Shown: positions 21,877-32,345 of the stretch, piece by piece
Layout: each line of letters starts with the position of its first letter
Position numbering within the stretch: position 1 is the first letter of the stretch
Assembly (NCBI GenBank): GCA_963576475.1
Contig: OY754978.1
Location: 13,929,718-13,993,717, forward strand
Reading direction: 5' to 3'
DNA length: 64,000 nt
From: Molanna angustata
Taxonomy: Eukaryota > Arthropoda > Insecta > Trichoptera > Molannidae
Translations under genes and position numbers: made by a program
Notes under the pieces: model-generated
What the model saw: the letters and a program-made list of their open reading frames with translations, nothing else
Databases searched by the model: none
Told to the model about the DNA's origin: nothing

Positions 21877-22529
21877 CATTTTGTATCCTCATACATCGTT
21901 TTACCACATTCGTATTAATTACCTCATTTCAACCGCGTTAATTCTACTTTCATGCGTCTTTTGCCATGTCCATGTCTCACCATCAAGCATTAGAGTCGGT
22001 CCGACGATACCATTATGTACCGCATTGATTTTGATCTTACTTAGATACTTGATGACAATGAGACCCCTTCCTGTTTTATTTACACATTGTCTATTGATTC
22101 AACGAATTGAGTGTAGTAAAAGATAAAGCTGACACAGTTGGTTGTAAATACACGTGTACAATTTTGGCATCAATACATGAAAGGTTTGCTCTAGTAAATA
22201 ATACCTAGAAATGCTGACTGCTAAACAAATGCTTAGACAATTTTCTAGGGTTCATAAATATATCCATATATGCTTTTGAAATCAACTTATCAAAATTTGT
22301 ACGTTATTTTTATATAAGGCTTAAGAACCTACATTTTTACAATATTTTTTTTTATTTATTTATCAAATTGAAGCTAACAATTTATGAAATAAAAATCAAA
22401 TAGGTACAGATTTTAATAACTAACCCCAAGATTTATTTGGCTTAAATTCGTAAAATAAGATCAAATTAACATGCAAAAAGTTTATTTATAGCGAATAATG
22501 TTTTTGCTTTCTTCTTTCTATTTCTATTA
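21877..22529. other. No gene recognised
   Basis: AT-rich, no placed repeat. An 81-codon frame at 21881-22126 has no signature. Confidence 0.4.
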
Positions 22530-22625
22530 TCTTAAGGAATTATTGAACTCCATAGGATAATTATATCCACGATATGGTCTATCATGAGGGTTTTAATTCC
22601 AACGATTGATCGGACTTGCCCCCAG
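22530..22625. mobile_element. MITE M3 right-half fragment
   Basis: Blocks TATTATCTTAAGGAATTATT, ATATCCACGATATGGT and GGTTTTAATTCC, with end GGACTTGCCCCC, match the right half of 3566-3720. The left end is gone. Confidence 0.6.
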
Positions 22626-23029
22626 ATTAATACATCATGTTTAAATTAACGAGATTTAGCGTTATATGGTCTCTTAATGCAGTAGAGCCAACAAATAAGC
22701 CACAGCGCCCTTGGAGTGATCTTGTATCACTAAACGGCGCTTTATAAATTCTAATTATTATTATTATTATTAGCGCAACGTATTTTATTCAAGCGCTTGA
22801 TTATGCAGAAATGAAATACCTTTTATATTTGTTTATAGATAAAATCAAACTAGATTAAAATGTTTACGAATATAACCACTAGTCTCAGTCTTGTAGAGCA
22901 TTATTCTGACGATGTGCTTTTCACGAAACGCGTCAATAATCCAATAAATATAATAGAACATTAACCAAGTATTTTTATATTTTTATAACATATCAACGTA
23001 CAATGGAGTTCTATCAAGAATTGTCGATC
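22626..23029. other. No gene; possible short ATT-tailed repeat
   Basis: CCACAGCGCCCTTGGAGTGA with CTAAACGGCGCTTTATAAAT and an ATT run at 22753-22772 looks like the 3' end of an ATT-tailed retroposon, but only one copy is seen. Confidence 0.3.
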
Positions 23030-23110
23030 GACAAACTAAACTTAGTTTACGAATTGTTCTGCCCTTTTTTATGGGATGATCGTTTCGCCTTGTTGGTATT
23101 TTCCAACATA
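23030..23110 (+). repeat. Dispersed repeat F, second copy
   Basis: CTGCCCTTTTTTATGGGATG followed by TCGCCTTGTTGGTA is the counterpart of 11265-11350 in opposite orientation. It ends about 90 bp before the RT coding region and may be the 3' UTR of another retrotransposon. Confidence 0.5.
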
Positions 23111-23204
23111 TTTAAGTATTTTTAAATACAGTAAGTAATGAAGATTAAGGAAGACGAAAAAAATTAAATAAGTATTTACTTACCTATTGTAAAAAAATTC
23201 AAAT

Positions 23205-24761
23205 ATGGATAAAAATTCAAATATGGAGAATGGAATACAAAGCAATATAAAAAAACTTTGGTCTTATGTAAAAGCTAATAAACAAACTCCAAATATACCA
23301 GAATCTGTAACTCTAGACTTTGAGTCTACAAATGAACCTCAAGGTGTCGCAAATCTTTTTTCAAAATTTTTTGCATCAGTTTTTGTACCGGATACAACTA
23401 TCAATGCGGATTACCCCAATTCAACGACTCATCAACTTGACACCGCACTGATCCATACAGTTAACATTAATGAAGAAGTAACATATAAATATATTTCCCA
23501 AACTGACATTAACAAAGGGCCAGGATGCGACAACATACCGGGTATCTTCCTAAAAAAATGCGCTAAAACCCTAGCACTCCCAATATCAAACATATTTTCC
23601 AAATCTATAGATCAGGGAATATTTCCAGTTAAATGGAAAACTGCTCTAGTAACACCTATACGTAAATCAGGAGACAAACATGACGTGACAAACTACCGGC
23701 CTATCTCTAAACTTCCAATACTCAGTAAAATCTATGAGAAAATCGTATACGACCAATTATATCCTACCATAGCACCCTTCATTTCAAATAAACAACACGG
23801 TTTCATGAAAAAAAGATCCACTATCTCGAATTTAACCGTCTTCATACAATTCCTACACGAAACGATGGATAAAAATATTCAAACTGATTGTGTATATACT
23901 GACTACTCCAAGGCGTTCGACCGTGTGAATCATAATACTCTATTTAAAAAACTACTTCATATGGGCATTTGCGGAAACCTATTTAATCTACTCCATTCTT
24001 ACTTAAGCCAACGATACCAAACAACTGTTGTTAAAGGGTTTTCCTCATTGCCAGTTAATGTTACATCAGGTGTACCCCAGGGCTCTCATCTCGGTCCATT
24101 GCTTTTCCTTGTGTACATAAATGACATTGGGAAATGCTTCAAACATTGCAAATTCTCTGTGTTTGCAGATGATATGAAAATATACAAAGAAATTAAGTCG
24201 GTTGCCGATTGTTGCGCTCTTCAATCAGATCTAGACAGACTTATGATTTACTGTAAAAATAACTACCTCTCTCTGAATGCTTCTAAATGTTTTGTCATAT
24301 CGTACACAAGAAAAAGGAATAAAATTTACCACAATTACACTCTAGATAATGTGAACATAAAACATAAAAATGAATGTAAAGACCTTGGAGTGCACCTTGA
24401 TGCTAAACTTACCTTTACTCAGCATATAAACACTGTTATTACAAAATCATACAAACTACTTGGATTCATATTTAGAATAGGTAAATCTTTTAAAAATCCG
24501 CAAACCTTAAAAATATTATATTTCTCACTTGTCAGAAGTACACTGGAGTTTGCATCATTTATTTGGAACCCGCTGTATAAAGTCCATATAAAAAATATTG
24601 AAAACATCCAACGCAAATTTTTGAAACGACTCAACTATAAATACAACAATAATACAACGGTTAATAATATTCAAAGTTTAGCGAACCGACGAACAATGAC
24701 TGATTTATCTTTTATTTATAATGTTTTAAACTCACACTTATTGACTTTAATATACCTATAA
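23205..24761 (+). CDS. Reverse transcriptase, endonuclease missing, frameshifted near the C terminus
   Basis: This 518-residue frame encodes the RT of a non-LTR retrotransposon, which would copy element RNA at a nicked target site. Motifs in order: a linker with KKLWSYVKAN (17-26); GPGCDNIPG (105-113); NYRPIS (163-168); QHGF (197-200); YTDYSKAFD (231-239) with the first catalytic Asp; SGVPQGSHLGP (288-298); and FADD (320-323), the second catalytic pair. The thumb region follows with NIQRKFLKRLNY. All catalytic residues are present. Full-length relatives carry an N-terminal APE-type endonuclease of about 230 residues that is absent here, so the ATG at 23205 is simply the first Met left after 5' truncation. 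The stop at 24759 is premature; see the next entry. FADDMKIY and the linker favour the Jockey group, by recognition only. Confidence 0.9.
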   Translation: MDKNSNMENGIQSNIKKLWSYVKANKQTPNIPESVTLDFESTNEPQGVANLFSKFFASVFVPDTTINADYPNSTTHQLDTALIHTVNINEEVTYKYISQTDINKGPGCDNIPGIFLKKCAKTLALPISNIFSKSIDQGIFPVKWKTALVTPIRKSGDKHDVTNYRPISKLPILSKIYEKIVYDQLYPTIAPFISNKQHGFMKKRSTISNLTVFIQFLHETMDKNIQTDCVYTDYSKAFDRVNHNTLFKKLLHMGICGNLFNLLHSYLSQRYQTTVVKGFSSLPVNVTSGVPQGSHLGPLLFLVYINDIGKCFKHCKFSVFADDMKIYKEIKSVADCCALQSDLDRLMIYCKNNYLSLNASKCFVISYTRKRNKIYHNYTLDNVNIKHKNECKDLGVHLDAKLTFTQHINTVITKSYKLLGFIFRIGKSFKNPQTLKILYFSLVRSTLEFASFIWNPLYKVHIKNIENIQRKFLKRLNYKYNNNTTVNNIQSLANRRTMTDLSFIYNVLNSHLLTLIYL

Positions 24762-24955
24762 GACGTACAAGACATACACCATTATTTAAATGCAAATATT
24801 ATAAAACAAATGCTGCAATAAATTCACCAATCAATAGGGCCATGGATGCTTACTCAAGGTATGTGGATATTTTAAACTTGGACATTTTTTACGACTCCCC
24901 AAACGAATATCGACGGAAAATATCCCAAATAGATAAATTAGAAAACAATAGCTAA
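24749..24955 (+). pseudogene. Displaced C terminus of the same RT
   Basis: A second frame overlapping the stop of the RT frame continues the family pattern: NIPIRRTRHTPLF, then NSPINRAMDAYSRY and a TAA at 24953-24955. R-x-T-R-x-x-P-L-F and N-S-P-I-N-R are the expected C-terminal motifs of Jockey-like RT proteins. A single-base frameshift just before 24749 therefore separates about 68 residues from the main frame. This copy is probably inactive even apart from its missing endonuclease. Confidence 0.8.
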
Positions 24956-24989
24956 CCATGGCCCATCACTCTTAAGTCCACATACTCTC

Positions 24990-25024
<35 letters not shown>

Positions 25025-25076
25025 CCCCTCACACACACACACACACCCTCACACACACATACATATACACACCCTC
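24990..25076 (+). repeat. CA microsatellite in the retrotransposon 3' UTR
   Basis: ACACAC runs interrupted by CCCTC words (ACACCCCTCACAC) within the 3' UTR. Confidence 0.9.
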
Positions 25077-25319
25077 TCTCTTACATAAGCGGAATAATAA
25101 TTAAATAAATAAATAATAAAAATACTTTACTACTTACACTACACACACAAACCAAAATGTATTTGACACATGTAACTGACATTAGATTTAGATAATTGAT
25201 GTATCATATGTATTAATCCATGTAATAAACTATCTAATGTTGTATGTGTTAATTAAAAAATAAAATAAAATAAAATAAATAAAATAACTACAATCTAAAA
25301 CCTATATCAATCGCTATAA

Positions 25320-25625
25320 TCAAGGCAGCCCGTACAGTCAATTTTGACCGCAATCCATGATCAAAATCAATAAAAACGATCTAGATTAATATGGAACGAC
25401 AGCCCGTCAATCAACCAATCAATTAATGATACAGTCAATCTGGATCGCAACCCAGATTAACTGTGTACTGGCTGCCAATTTGTGATATCAATAATCAATC
25501 AAAAATTAATGATCGTGATCCAGATTGATTGATTGATTGACGGGCTGTCGTTTCATATTGATCTGGACCGCGATCATTGATTTTGATCAAAGATCACGAT
25601 CCAGATTGATTTTGCATGGCCTGAC
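25320..25625. mobile_element. MITE family H, large inverted repeat
   Basis: GGAACGACAGCCCGTCAATC (about 25392) is mirrored by GATTGACGGGCTGTCGTTTC (about 25533). Outer blocks also mirror each other: GGCAGCCCGTACAGTCAAT on the left against ATTGATTTTGCATGGCC on the right. The words GATCACGATCC and TTGATCAAAATCAA recur inside. The element sits about 30 bp after the end of the retrotransposon. Confidence 0.65.
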
Positions 25626-26091
25626 ATAGTAGAAAAATAACGTTTTTCTGTTCAGTATTATTTATTTGTTTATTTTCCAAATATGAATGAAGTCAAGTTT
25701 GTATAGAGCCTACCTGTAAAATTATGAATATTCGATTAGTCTGTTCGTCATACACATCTATACATAATTTATGTGTTTCACTCATATGTCATGTCTACGT
25801 TATGACAAGTCAGGTGTAGGTACGTACAAACCTACATATTATATTTGTACCTACGATAAAAATAATATTGTGTTATCGTATTTTATATGTACGGGTGTAT
25901 CCGAGTTCATTCTCGTTTGGTGATAAATATTTTATATGATTACTCGGTGAACGAATAAGCAGGTATTGCTCTGTTTCAGCACCATCTGTTCTGCTTATAC
26001 ATAAAAACTGACTTTTGTCCTTTGAAAAATATTGAAAGATCAAATTATGTCATATGATCAAATGATCCATATTGAATATGTCTTGAAGTTC

Positions 26092-26122
<31 letters not shown>

Positions 26123-26604
26123 AGCTAAAAATGTAAGTGAACAATGCAGAAAGTAATTTACACATATTTGTAAATATTTACTATTAAATTTGTAGTTGTA
26201 ATTTAAAGTGATTGTAAATTGATGACAAGTCCTTATATACTATGGTAATTTTATGTTAATTTTATGACAGCAAAATTTGACAAAGATGAACAAAGATATA
26301 TTTTAATTTTTTTTTATGAAATATATATAAATGAATTTGATTTTTGGTATACACGTATGTATCATGTTTACTTTTATAAAGTAACAAACACCCGGACATA
26401 TGATTACATACATACAATTTTTTTAAAATTTAATATTTATTATTAATTAATAAATTAATCAATTGATTATTAATTTATTTGTTTATTAAATTAATCAAAT
26501 TATTTATTAATTATATATTTAATTTATTTATTTCCTTAGTATTATTTTTAAAAATTTACACAGACTTATTATTTTATTTATCAATTATTTTTATAAGTAA
26601 TATA
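25626..26604. other. No gene; ATT microsatellite
   Basis: AT-rich. ATT repeats at about 26092-26119 and TTAATTAA-type runs at 26440-26530. Confidence 0.4.
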
Positions 26605-26685
26605 TTTAAGGCAATGCACACCCGCAAACCTTTAGCTGGTTACCCCACATTGTGGGATATGCCGTGATGGTATGAATGAATGAAT
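26605..26685 (+). repeat. Repeat D copy 2 (right part)
   Basis: AAGGCAATGCACACCCGCAA, AGCTGGTTACCCCACATTG and GCCGTGATGGTATGAATGAA match the right part of repeat D at 58410-58490. Confidence 0.65.
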
Positions 26686-27157
26686 ATATTTATTACTAAA
26701 TGTATTGCAAAAATATCCAATAAACTATATAACATATTGTACCTATCGTATATTTCCTTCCCAAAAAATACAAGGTTATGGACGTCTAAAAGGATAAAAT
26801 AGTAATAACATACAGAATAATTTTAACATAACTCAAGATGTCATTTTGACGGTAGCACACACGCAATAAAGCATCAATCAAATTGTCAATAATGGAACTT
26901 CCAAGTTGAAGATGTGTTGGAGAGGAAAGGAAAGAAAAGTGAATAGAAAGGAGGAAATAATGACATTGATATAACACGTGTAAACTACCTAACAGCGTGG
27001 ATAAGGTTGACAATATTATACAAAAGGAAAATTTATTGTGAGGATGGGTTTTTTCCTGTTTTTTTTCCGAAAGTAAAAATAACAGTTTTTTATACAGGTA
27101 CATCATATTATTATTTTTACCATTGTACCACCTATCATCATGTATGTAACCGAATTG
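26686..27157. other. No gene recognised
   Basis: A 138-codon minus-strand frame spans 26786-27202 but overlaps an RT remnant read on the plus strand and has no domain of its own. Confidence 0.4.
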
Positions 27158-27460
27158 AATAATTTGAAATGTGGTTTCTACGCAGGATGTTACGAATCCC
27201 ATGAAACAATATGGTCACCAATCGGCGTGGAAAGAGATTTGTTGTCTAGCATAAAAAATGAGAAAAAATCGAAGGAAGTTGCAGTGTAGATAGGAGGCAG
27301 ATGTCTTGGCCGAGAAACATCAGAGAATACACTGGAGTTCATTGAGTGGAGGAGCTGTTCCGGTCATCTCAGGACAAAGATGCCTACGACAGAGTAATAT
27401 CCGACGTTGATTCGGGAGGAGTTGACATGACACGGCGAAAGGAAGGCATCAGAATATTAT
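27158..27460 (+). pseudogene. Non-LTR RT C-terminal remnant
   Basis: The plus strand reads FEMWFLRRMLRIP then a stop. After frame changes it reads RDLLSSIKNEK and RRQMSWPRNIREYTG, then EELFRSSQDKDAYDRVI. F-E-M-W-x-x-R-R-M-L-R-I-P and S-W-x-R-N-I-R-x-x-T-G are C-terminal landmarks of an RTE-like insect RT family. Several frameshifts show it is old. The middle part (G-H-I ... Q-L-I) seen at 8275-8470 has been deleted here. Confidence 0.65.
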
Positions 27461-27674
27461 ATTGCCCTGTAATTTGACTATTTGATAGATGAATTGACTA
27501 AATGTACTTAGTTTGCAACTTCAGTACCTATAAGTACCTACTTATTATCAACAAAGTGTGTTTCAAAGAGTCACTTGCAAAGCGATAAACTATATAGGTA
27601 CTGAATAACACATACAAATATTTTATTTGATTTTGGAAGAGTGTGATTCAAATTAACTACACAAACGTAGTTAA

Positions 27675-28055
27675 ATAGTTGCATGTAACACATGAGATCT
27701 AACTGTCGAAAGCGATAGTATGTGTAGTTGGAATAAGTACCAAACTATAAACCCACATATCCAAATTATTGAATATTTTAAGATATTTTGTTTTATATAC
27801 AACACATGTAGGTATGTATGTCAAGATAGGATAGTATGGAGGTCAGTCCTTTTTTCCTACCCAGAATATGAAAACAGCATGGTTGTTTGTATGTATTTTA
27901 GGAGATGAAGTATCAAACTATTAAGTCTTCCTAGATATTGTGTATAGGCGACTGCCTTACAAATTGTATGAAGCGATGTCTTCATTGAATTCAATTTTTA
28001 TAAAAATTGTTATAAAAAATTGAGATTTACTACTACAATGTCCATATTTTTTTAC
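27675..28055 (-). mobile_element. HEL-E copy 2 (3' end only)
   Basis: The minus-strand 3' end has the inverted TCGACAGTT-type motif (plus AACTGTCGAAAGCGATAG), the CATGTGTTACATG hairpin and a mutated terminal CTAT in place of CTAG. The adjoining 300 bp matches 34180-34440 and 36380-36640 in reverse. The 5' two thirds are missing. Confidence 0.7.
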
Positions 28056-28628
28056 ATAATTAAATTTTCTTGTTGGAGTGTTTCGGCTTTTATCAATATT
28101 TTTTTATACTTTGGAAATATAGGCAGTTAAATACGCATGATTCTGAAATAAAAATCGCGTCTGAGATTGGATTGATGACAAGTACTATTGTGGATTTAGG
28201 ACCTATAGTATTGTGGATTTAGGACCTGGTTGATCTATTTTGTGTGAGCCCATATTTTTGTTGAGGTAATGATTGTGAGTGCAGAATGTTGATGTATACC
28301 TATTTAATGTGGAGCGGGAACATTTGCCTGGTTCATAATTGCTTATATTGTCACTAAAAATTGTAAACTGCTAGCCCTAGAATAGGATTTCTTAGTTGGA
28401 CAACATGAATCTACTTATTGTTGTCATTGCAAATATGATGTGATTAAAAATAAAATGAATAAATGATTAGGTTTCGTATCGCACCGAGTCCTTATCATTC
28501 ACTTATAATATCACATATTTTATTCAGAAAGTAAACGTGGATATACGAGTGCTTGAGTTGAAATACATAATCTAAATTGGTTGGATATGTATCTGAACTC
28601 AGAACAGGAGAGTAAAACGATATTTTTT
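28056..28628. other. No gene; 25-bp tandem duplication
   Basis: TATTGTGGATTTAGGACCT occurs twice in tandem at about 28185-28226. Otherwise AT-rich. Confidence 0.4.
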
Positions 28629-28801
28629 TTTAATTGAATATTTCCTTGTTTAACAAGTACATATACATCTTCCTACGTTCCCTAAAATAAGCAAATAAAT
28701 GCTTGTGCTATAGGTGAACGAAATCGATCGAGGCAGGATTCGAACTTGCGACCAATGGATTACTAACCCAGCGCGCTAACCGCTCTGCCATCGACCCATC
28801 T
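28629..28801 (-). mobile_element. SINE-A copy 7
   Basis: Minus-strand copy with head ATGGCAGAGCGGTTAGCGCG, anticodon arm CTGGG-TTAGTAA-TCCA, body and tail TACTTGTTAAACAAGG. A T-run at 28623-28631 marks the polyA side. Confidence 0.8.
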
Positions 28802-30392
28802 GATATGAGATTAGACATGTTAAGAAGCATCGGTTCATTTAAGTTGGAATAAATGTCATATTGATAATACATCGGACATATTGTTAAGAACATAATTTAC
28901 ATACATACAAATAATTACATAGAGAACCTATTTATTTTTCAATTTTGTTAAATACCATTAGGTAACAATTACTGATCAAAATTTTCTTGTACATTTACAT
29001 TATAGGTATATAGTTATTTTATTCAATTGAACAAAATAATATTGTAAGTATATTTTCATTGATTTCATTTTATTAAAACTAACACAACAAAATAATACTG
29101 TTCATTTCAAAAGTATTAAAGTTTATTTTGTTTGTACAAAACATACATTATGTAGCTATTTAGAAATACTTTCAACAAAAATTTCACGGAAACGAATTAA
29201 TAAAACATTTCGTAGATTTTTGAAGTATTTTTTGCCCTTAATATGACGATCAGTAAATATATTCAAATATTACCGGGAAACCTCACGTCTCTTCAAAAAC
29301 GTAATAAATAATAAATATAACAACGATGAAAACAAAAGATGTCTGGGAATATAATACTTAAATAATAAATCTTTCTTCGAAAACGGGAGCTATGATATTT
29401 TTGTGGTCGGTAAATAATTGAAGCAGTGAATTAGAACAAAATAACATCTTTCACGTTGGCAATAGACAATAACAATAATATTTTCTTATTAATATTTCAT
29501 GTATGTATTTGAAACAGCTCTGACTTCAGGTAGTCCAACACAGACAAAAAAGTATTAAGAAGACATCTATCACAATATAGACGAAATAATGTTCACTCGA
29601 CCAAGGCACACTCGACGATAAAGTACATCGGTACCTTAACCCATCACAATCATGTCACGATAGTAATATCTTCCATGACATAAATATTATTAATTTCACA
29701 AATATAAAAAAACAAAGAATGGTTATGTGAGAAATCCTTTAAACACTTGTTTGGTATAAGTGTCAACAATCCTCAAAAATAACGATATATGACATATGAA
29801 GAGCGAAGACCGAGCTGAGTGTAGGAAGAGATTCTTCGCTTTGCCAACAAATAATCTAACAACAAGAAGGAGAAGTGTCTGAGGAAATTTAAAAAAATTA
29901 ATCCGACACATTATTTTATTTTTATTTATTGGTCATGATGTCGTCTCTGATTATGCGCAAAATATCTGCGCGGTAGATCTTCTTGAATCAGCAGGCACGG
30001 GCGACAGCCAAAAAATAAAAAAAAATGTGATCAAACGCGAATACATTATAAACCCATTCCCAACCTCAAATGGCAAAAGTGTTGAAACCATTTTTCCTGC
30101 GACCAATTTCCATTCAATTTATAAAACAACTCGCTCGCGCGAGTCGCTATTTTTATTAAAAACTAACTGATCCTAACCAAAAAATAATGGAAATGGGAAA
30201 TCTTACACGTCATATCCAGTGTACGCAACCCAGTGCGTATTTCCGTTCCTTGATTCATTTGTTGATCCTTGATAATATTCATTCAGGCAGTTTCGTACGT
30301 AGATGTAAGACGTTACTCTAAACATATGTATTCTGTGGACGTTTTTTTATATGTCATTCAGTGTTACCTACAATTTTTTTATCTTGCTAATC
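28802..30392. other. No gene recognised
   Basis: 1.6 kb of AT-rich sequence with no placed repeat. A 62-codon minus-strand frame at 29723-29911 and a 63-codon plus-strand frame at 30269-30460 have no signature. Confidence 0.4.
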
Positions 30393-30512
30393 TAGAGGGC
30401 TCCATGAGCTACTTTTCGTGCTATGCATTTTTTTTTCTTGTCGTTCTTAGCGTTCTGTGAAGGGGCCGATTACAGTCCCCATATGCAAAGCGGGTGGTGA
30501 TGGAAGTAGCAA
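30393..30512 (+). mobile_element. Retroposon C copy 3 (3' part)
   Basis: GAGGGCTCCATGAGCTACTT, TTCTGTGAAGGGGCCGATTA and GCGGGTGGTGATGGAAGTAG match the minus-strand insertion at 10342-10672 closely. Confidence 0.7.
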
Positions 30513-30654
30513 TTTTTTTATCTTAATATTTTGCAATAAGGTATCTAGTACCTTGTGCAATAAATAATTTTACATATTGTTAAATTTAAAGTACATACAT
30601 TATTAATTTATTTTTAAGCAACTTATGATTGAGTAAATATAATATAACCAACCG

Positions 30655-30740
30655 CCGCGCCGCGCCGCCCGCGCCGTGGCACAGTAGTTGGTACCTAAGC
30701 CGTTTGGCTTCTGTGCGAGCATCCTGAGTCCCATGAAAAA
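30655..30740 (+). repeat. Possible SINE-G head, GC-rich
   Basis: GCCGCGCCGCGCCGCCCGCG leads into CCGTGGCACAGTAGTTGG and GGCTTCTGTGCGAGCATCC, resembling the tRNA-like head of SINE-G on the plus strand. The GC run is unusual for this window. Only the head is recognisable. Confidence 0.35.
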
Positions 30741-31779
30741 AATAAATGATGGTCTTCATAAACAATTCGGTGAACTAGTTAGTCACATCTCAGTATACGT
30801 TTATAAATAAGATTTTTTTAATACCGATCTTAACTATGTTTGGTGGTGATTATCTAGTTGCGCGTTTAGTAAGCTTTTAACGAAATCTAATAAGTAAGAC
30901 CGTTAGTAATTTGTGTAGAACTCAGTTGAAATTTTGCAAATATGCCTTTGCGGTTATCATAGTAGTAAAAAAAGGCAAAAAATGTTATTATTAAAGAGCG
31001 AAATTGAAAAGTTGGCCAGGAAAGGGTGAAGGCATCCAATATATTACATATAAGAGAGTCGTGATGGTAGTTTTACAACCCCATAGCCCTTCCACGGATC
31101 ATATCGGCTATTTGTAAGAATCGTACCATCTTTTGGCAGTTCCTTATAAATTATTCATGATATACGACCGAAACTTCTAACGATATTACCACTGCCGCAC
31201 CGATGTTCTTCATACTCCTCAAACACTCATGCTACAATTCTCAAATTGAAAAGTACCATAGACGATTTCGCTTGATTCGTATTGATCATTTCAGAGCTTT
31301 GATGGTTGAAAAGTAAAAGTACAATTTCGCATACAAAAAAAGAAGATAACCTTTACACATTTTTTAGTTTAATTGCTGAAAAATAATAGCCATATAAACT
31401 TACCTCAGAATAATCACCTTTATGTTTGAATCTAATTTTTTATTTAATTAATTGTGTAAGTAGCCTCAGTTTATTTATTTTATTTATTTATTTCTTTATC
31501 ACACCATTTAAATAATCTTCATTAAAAATATCTCAATAGAGACGAAGTTGGAATATTTTACGAGAACCGGGAAATCAAGTACCCAAGGACCTGTTTTCGG
31601 CTGGTTATCACTTAATGCACTTGCACAACGTTCACCAATTATGCCTTTTTAAGTTTTATGAGTTCCTTGAAAATCCAATTTTTTGATAGTTCTGTTTATT
31701 TTATTTATTGATATTGTAATTCATGAAAATAAGCTATTTGAACAGTGCCATCTATGAATTGACAAAGAAACTTTTTTGT
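30741..31779. other. No gene recognised
   Basis: AT-rich with a TTTA run near 31465-31490. No supported frame. Confidence 0.4.
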
Positions 31780-31829
31780 AACAGTCAGGGGTTATCAACC
31801 TTTTGAATTTTTACTTTATATTTACATTG

Positions 31830-32021
31830 ATGGGTGGGTGGATGGCAGAGCGGTTAGCGCGCTGGGTTAGTAATCCAGTGGTCGCGAGTTCGAATCCTGC
31901 CTCGACCGATCTCGTTCACCTATAGGACAAGCATTTATGCTTAGTTAAGGGAACGTAGGAAGATGTATATGTACTTGTTTAACAAGGACATATTCATTTT
32001 TTTAAAAAAAAAAAAAAATTT
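31830..32021 (+). mobile_element. SINE-A copy 5 (full length)
   Basis: The clearest copy: GATGGGTGGGTGGATGGCAG, anticodon arm CTGGG-TTAGTAA-TCCAG, B-box GAGTTCGAATCC, body, TACTTGTTTAACAAGGACAT and a polyA run at about 32003-32018. It lies inside HEL-E copy 3. Confidence 0.85.
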
Positions 32022-32345
32022 ATCTCAGAAACCATGAAAACTAGAACGCTGAAAATTGGTAAAAATATAGAAAAATATAAAATCTCAATTACTTTTTTTT
32101 ACAAAAAAATCCAGAAATTCTCAAAAAAAAATTATTTAGAAAAATATTTTTTATGATAAATTTATGTGTTTAACTGACTATATTTTCAGTTTTTAAAAAT
32201 ATCGAAAAAAGCCGAAATACTCCAACTAGATAATTTAATTTTATATATAAAATATGGACATCGTAGTAGTATCTACATCTCAATTTTTTTTTTTAATTTT
32301 TTTATAAAAATTGAATTTAGTGACGACATCACTTCATATAATTTG

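Larger units (their letters stand above)
23190..25290 (+). mobile_element. 5'-truncated non-LTR retrotransposon (Jockey-like)
   Basis: The element keeps the linker, the complete RT domain, the C-terminal region and a 3' UTR with CA/AC microsatellite. It ends in TAAAA repeats (about 25256-25290). The endonuclease and any ORF1 are missing, the normal result of incomplete target-primed reverse transcription. At the left edge a 16-bp unit (AAAATTCAAATATGGA) is duplicated in tandem at about 23199-23229. No clear target duplication is visible. Confidence 0.8.

Noticed and set aside
26786..27202. 138-codon minus-strand frame
   Set aside because: It overlaps an RT remnant recognisable on the plus strand and shows no domain or codon pattern.
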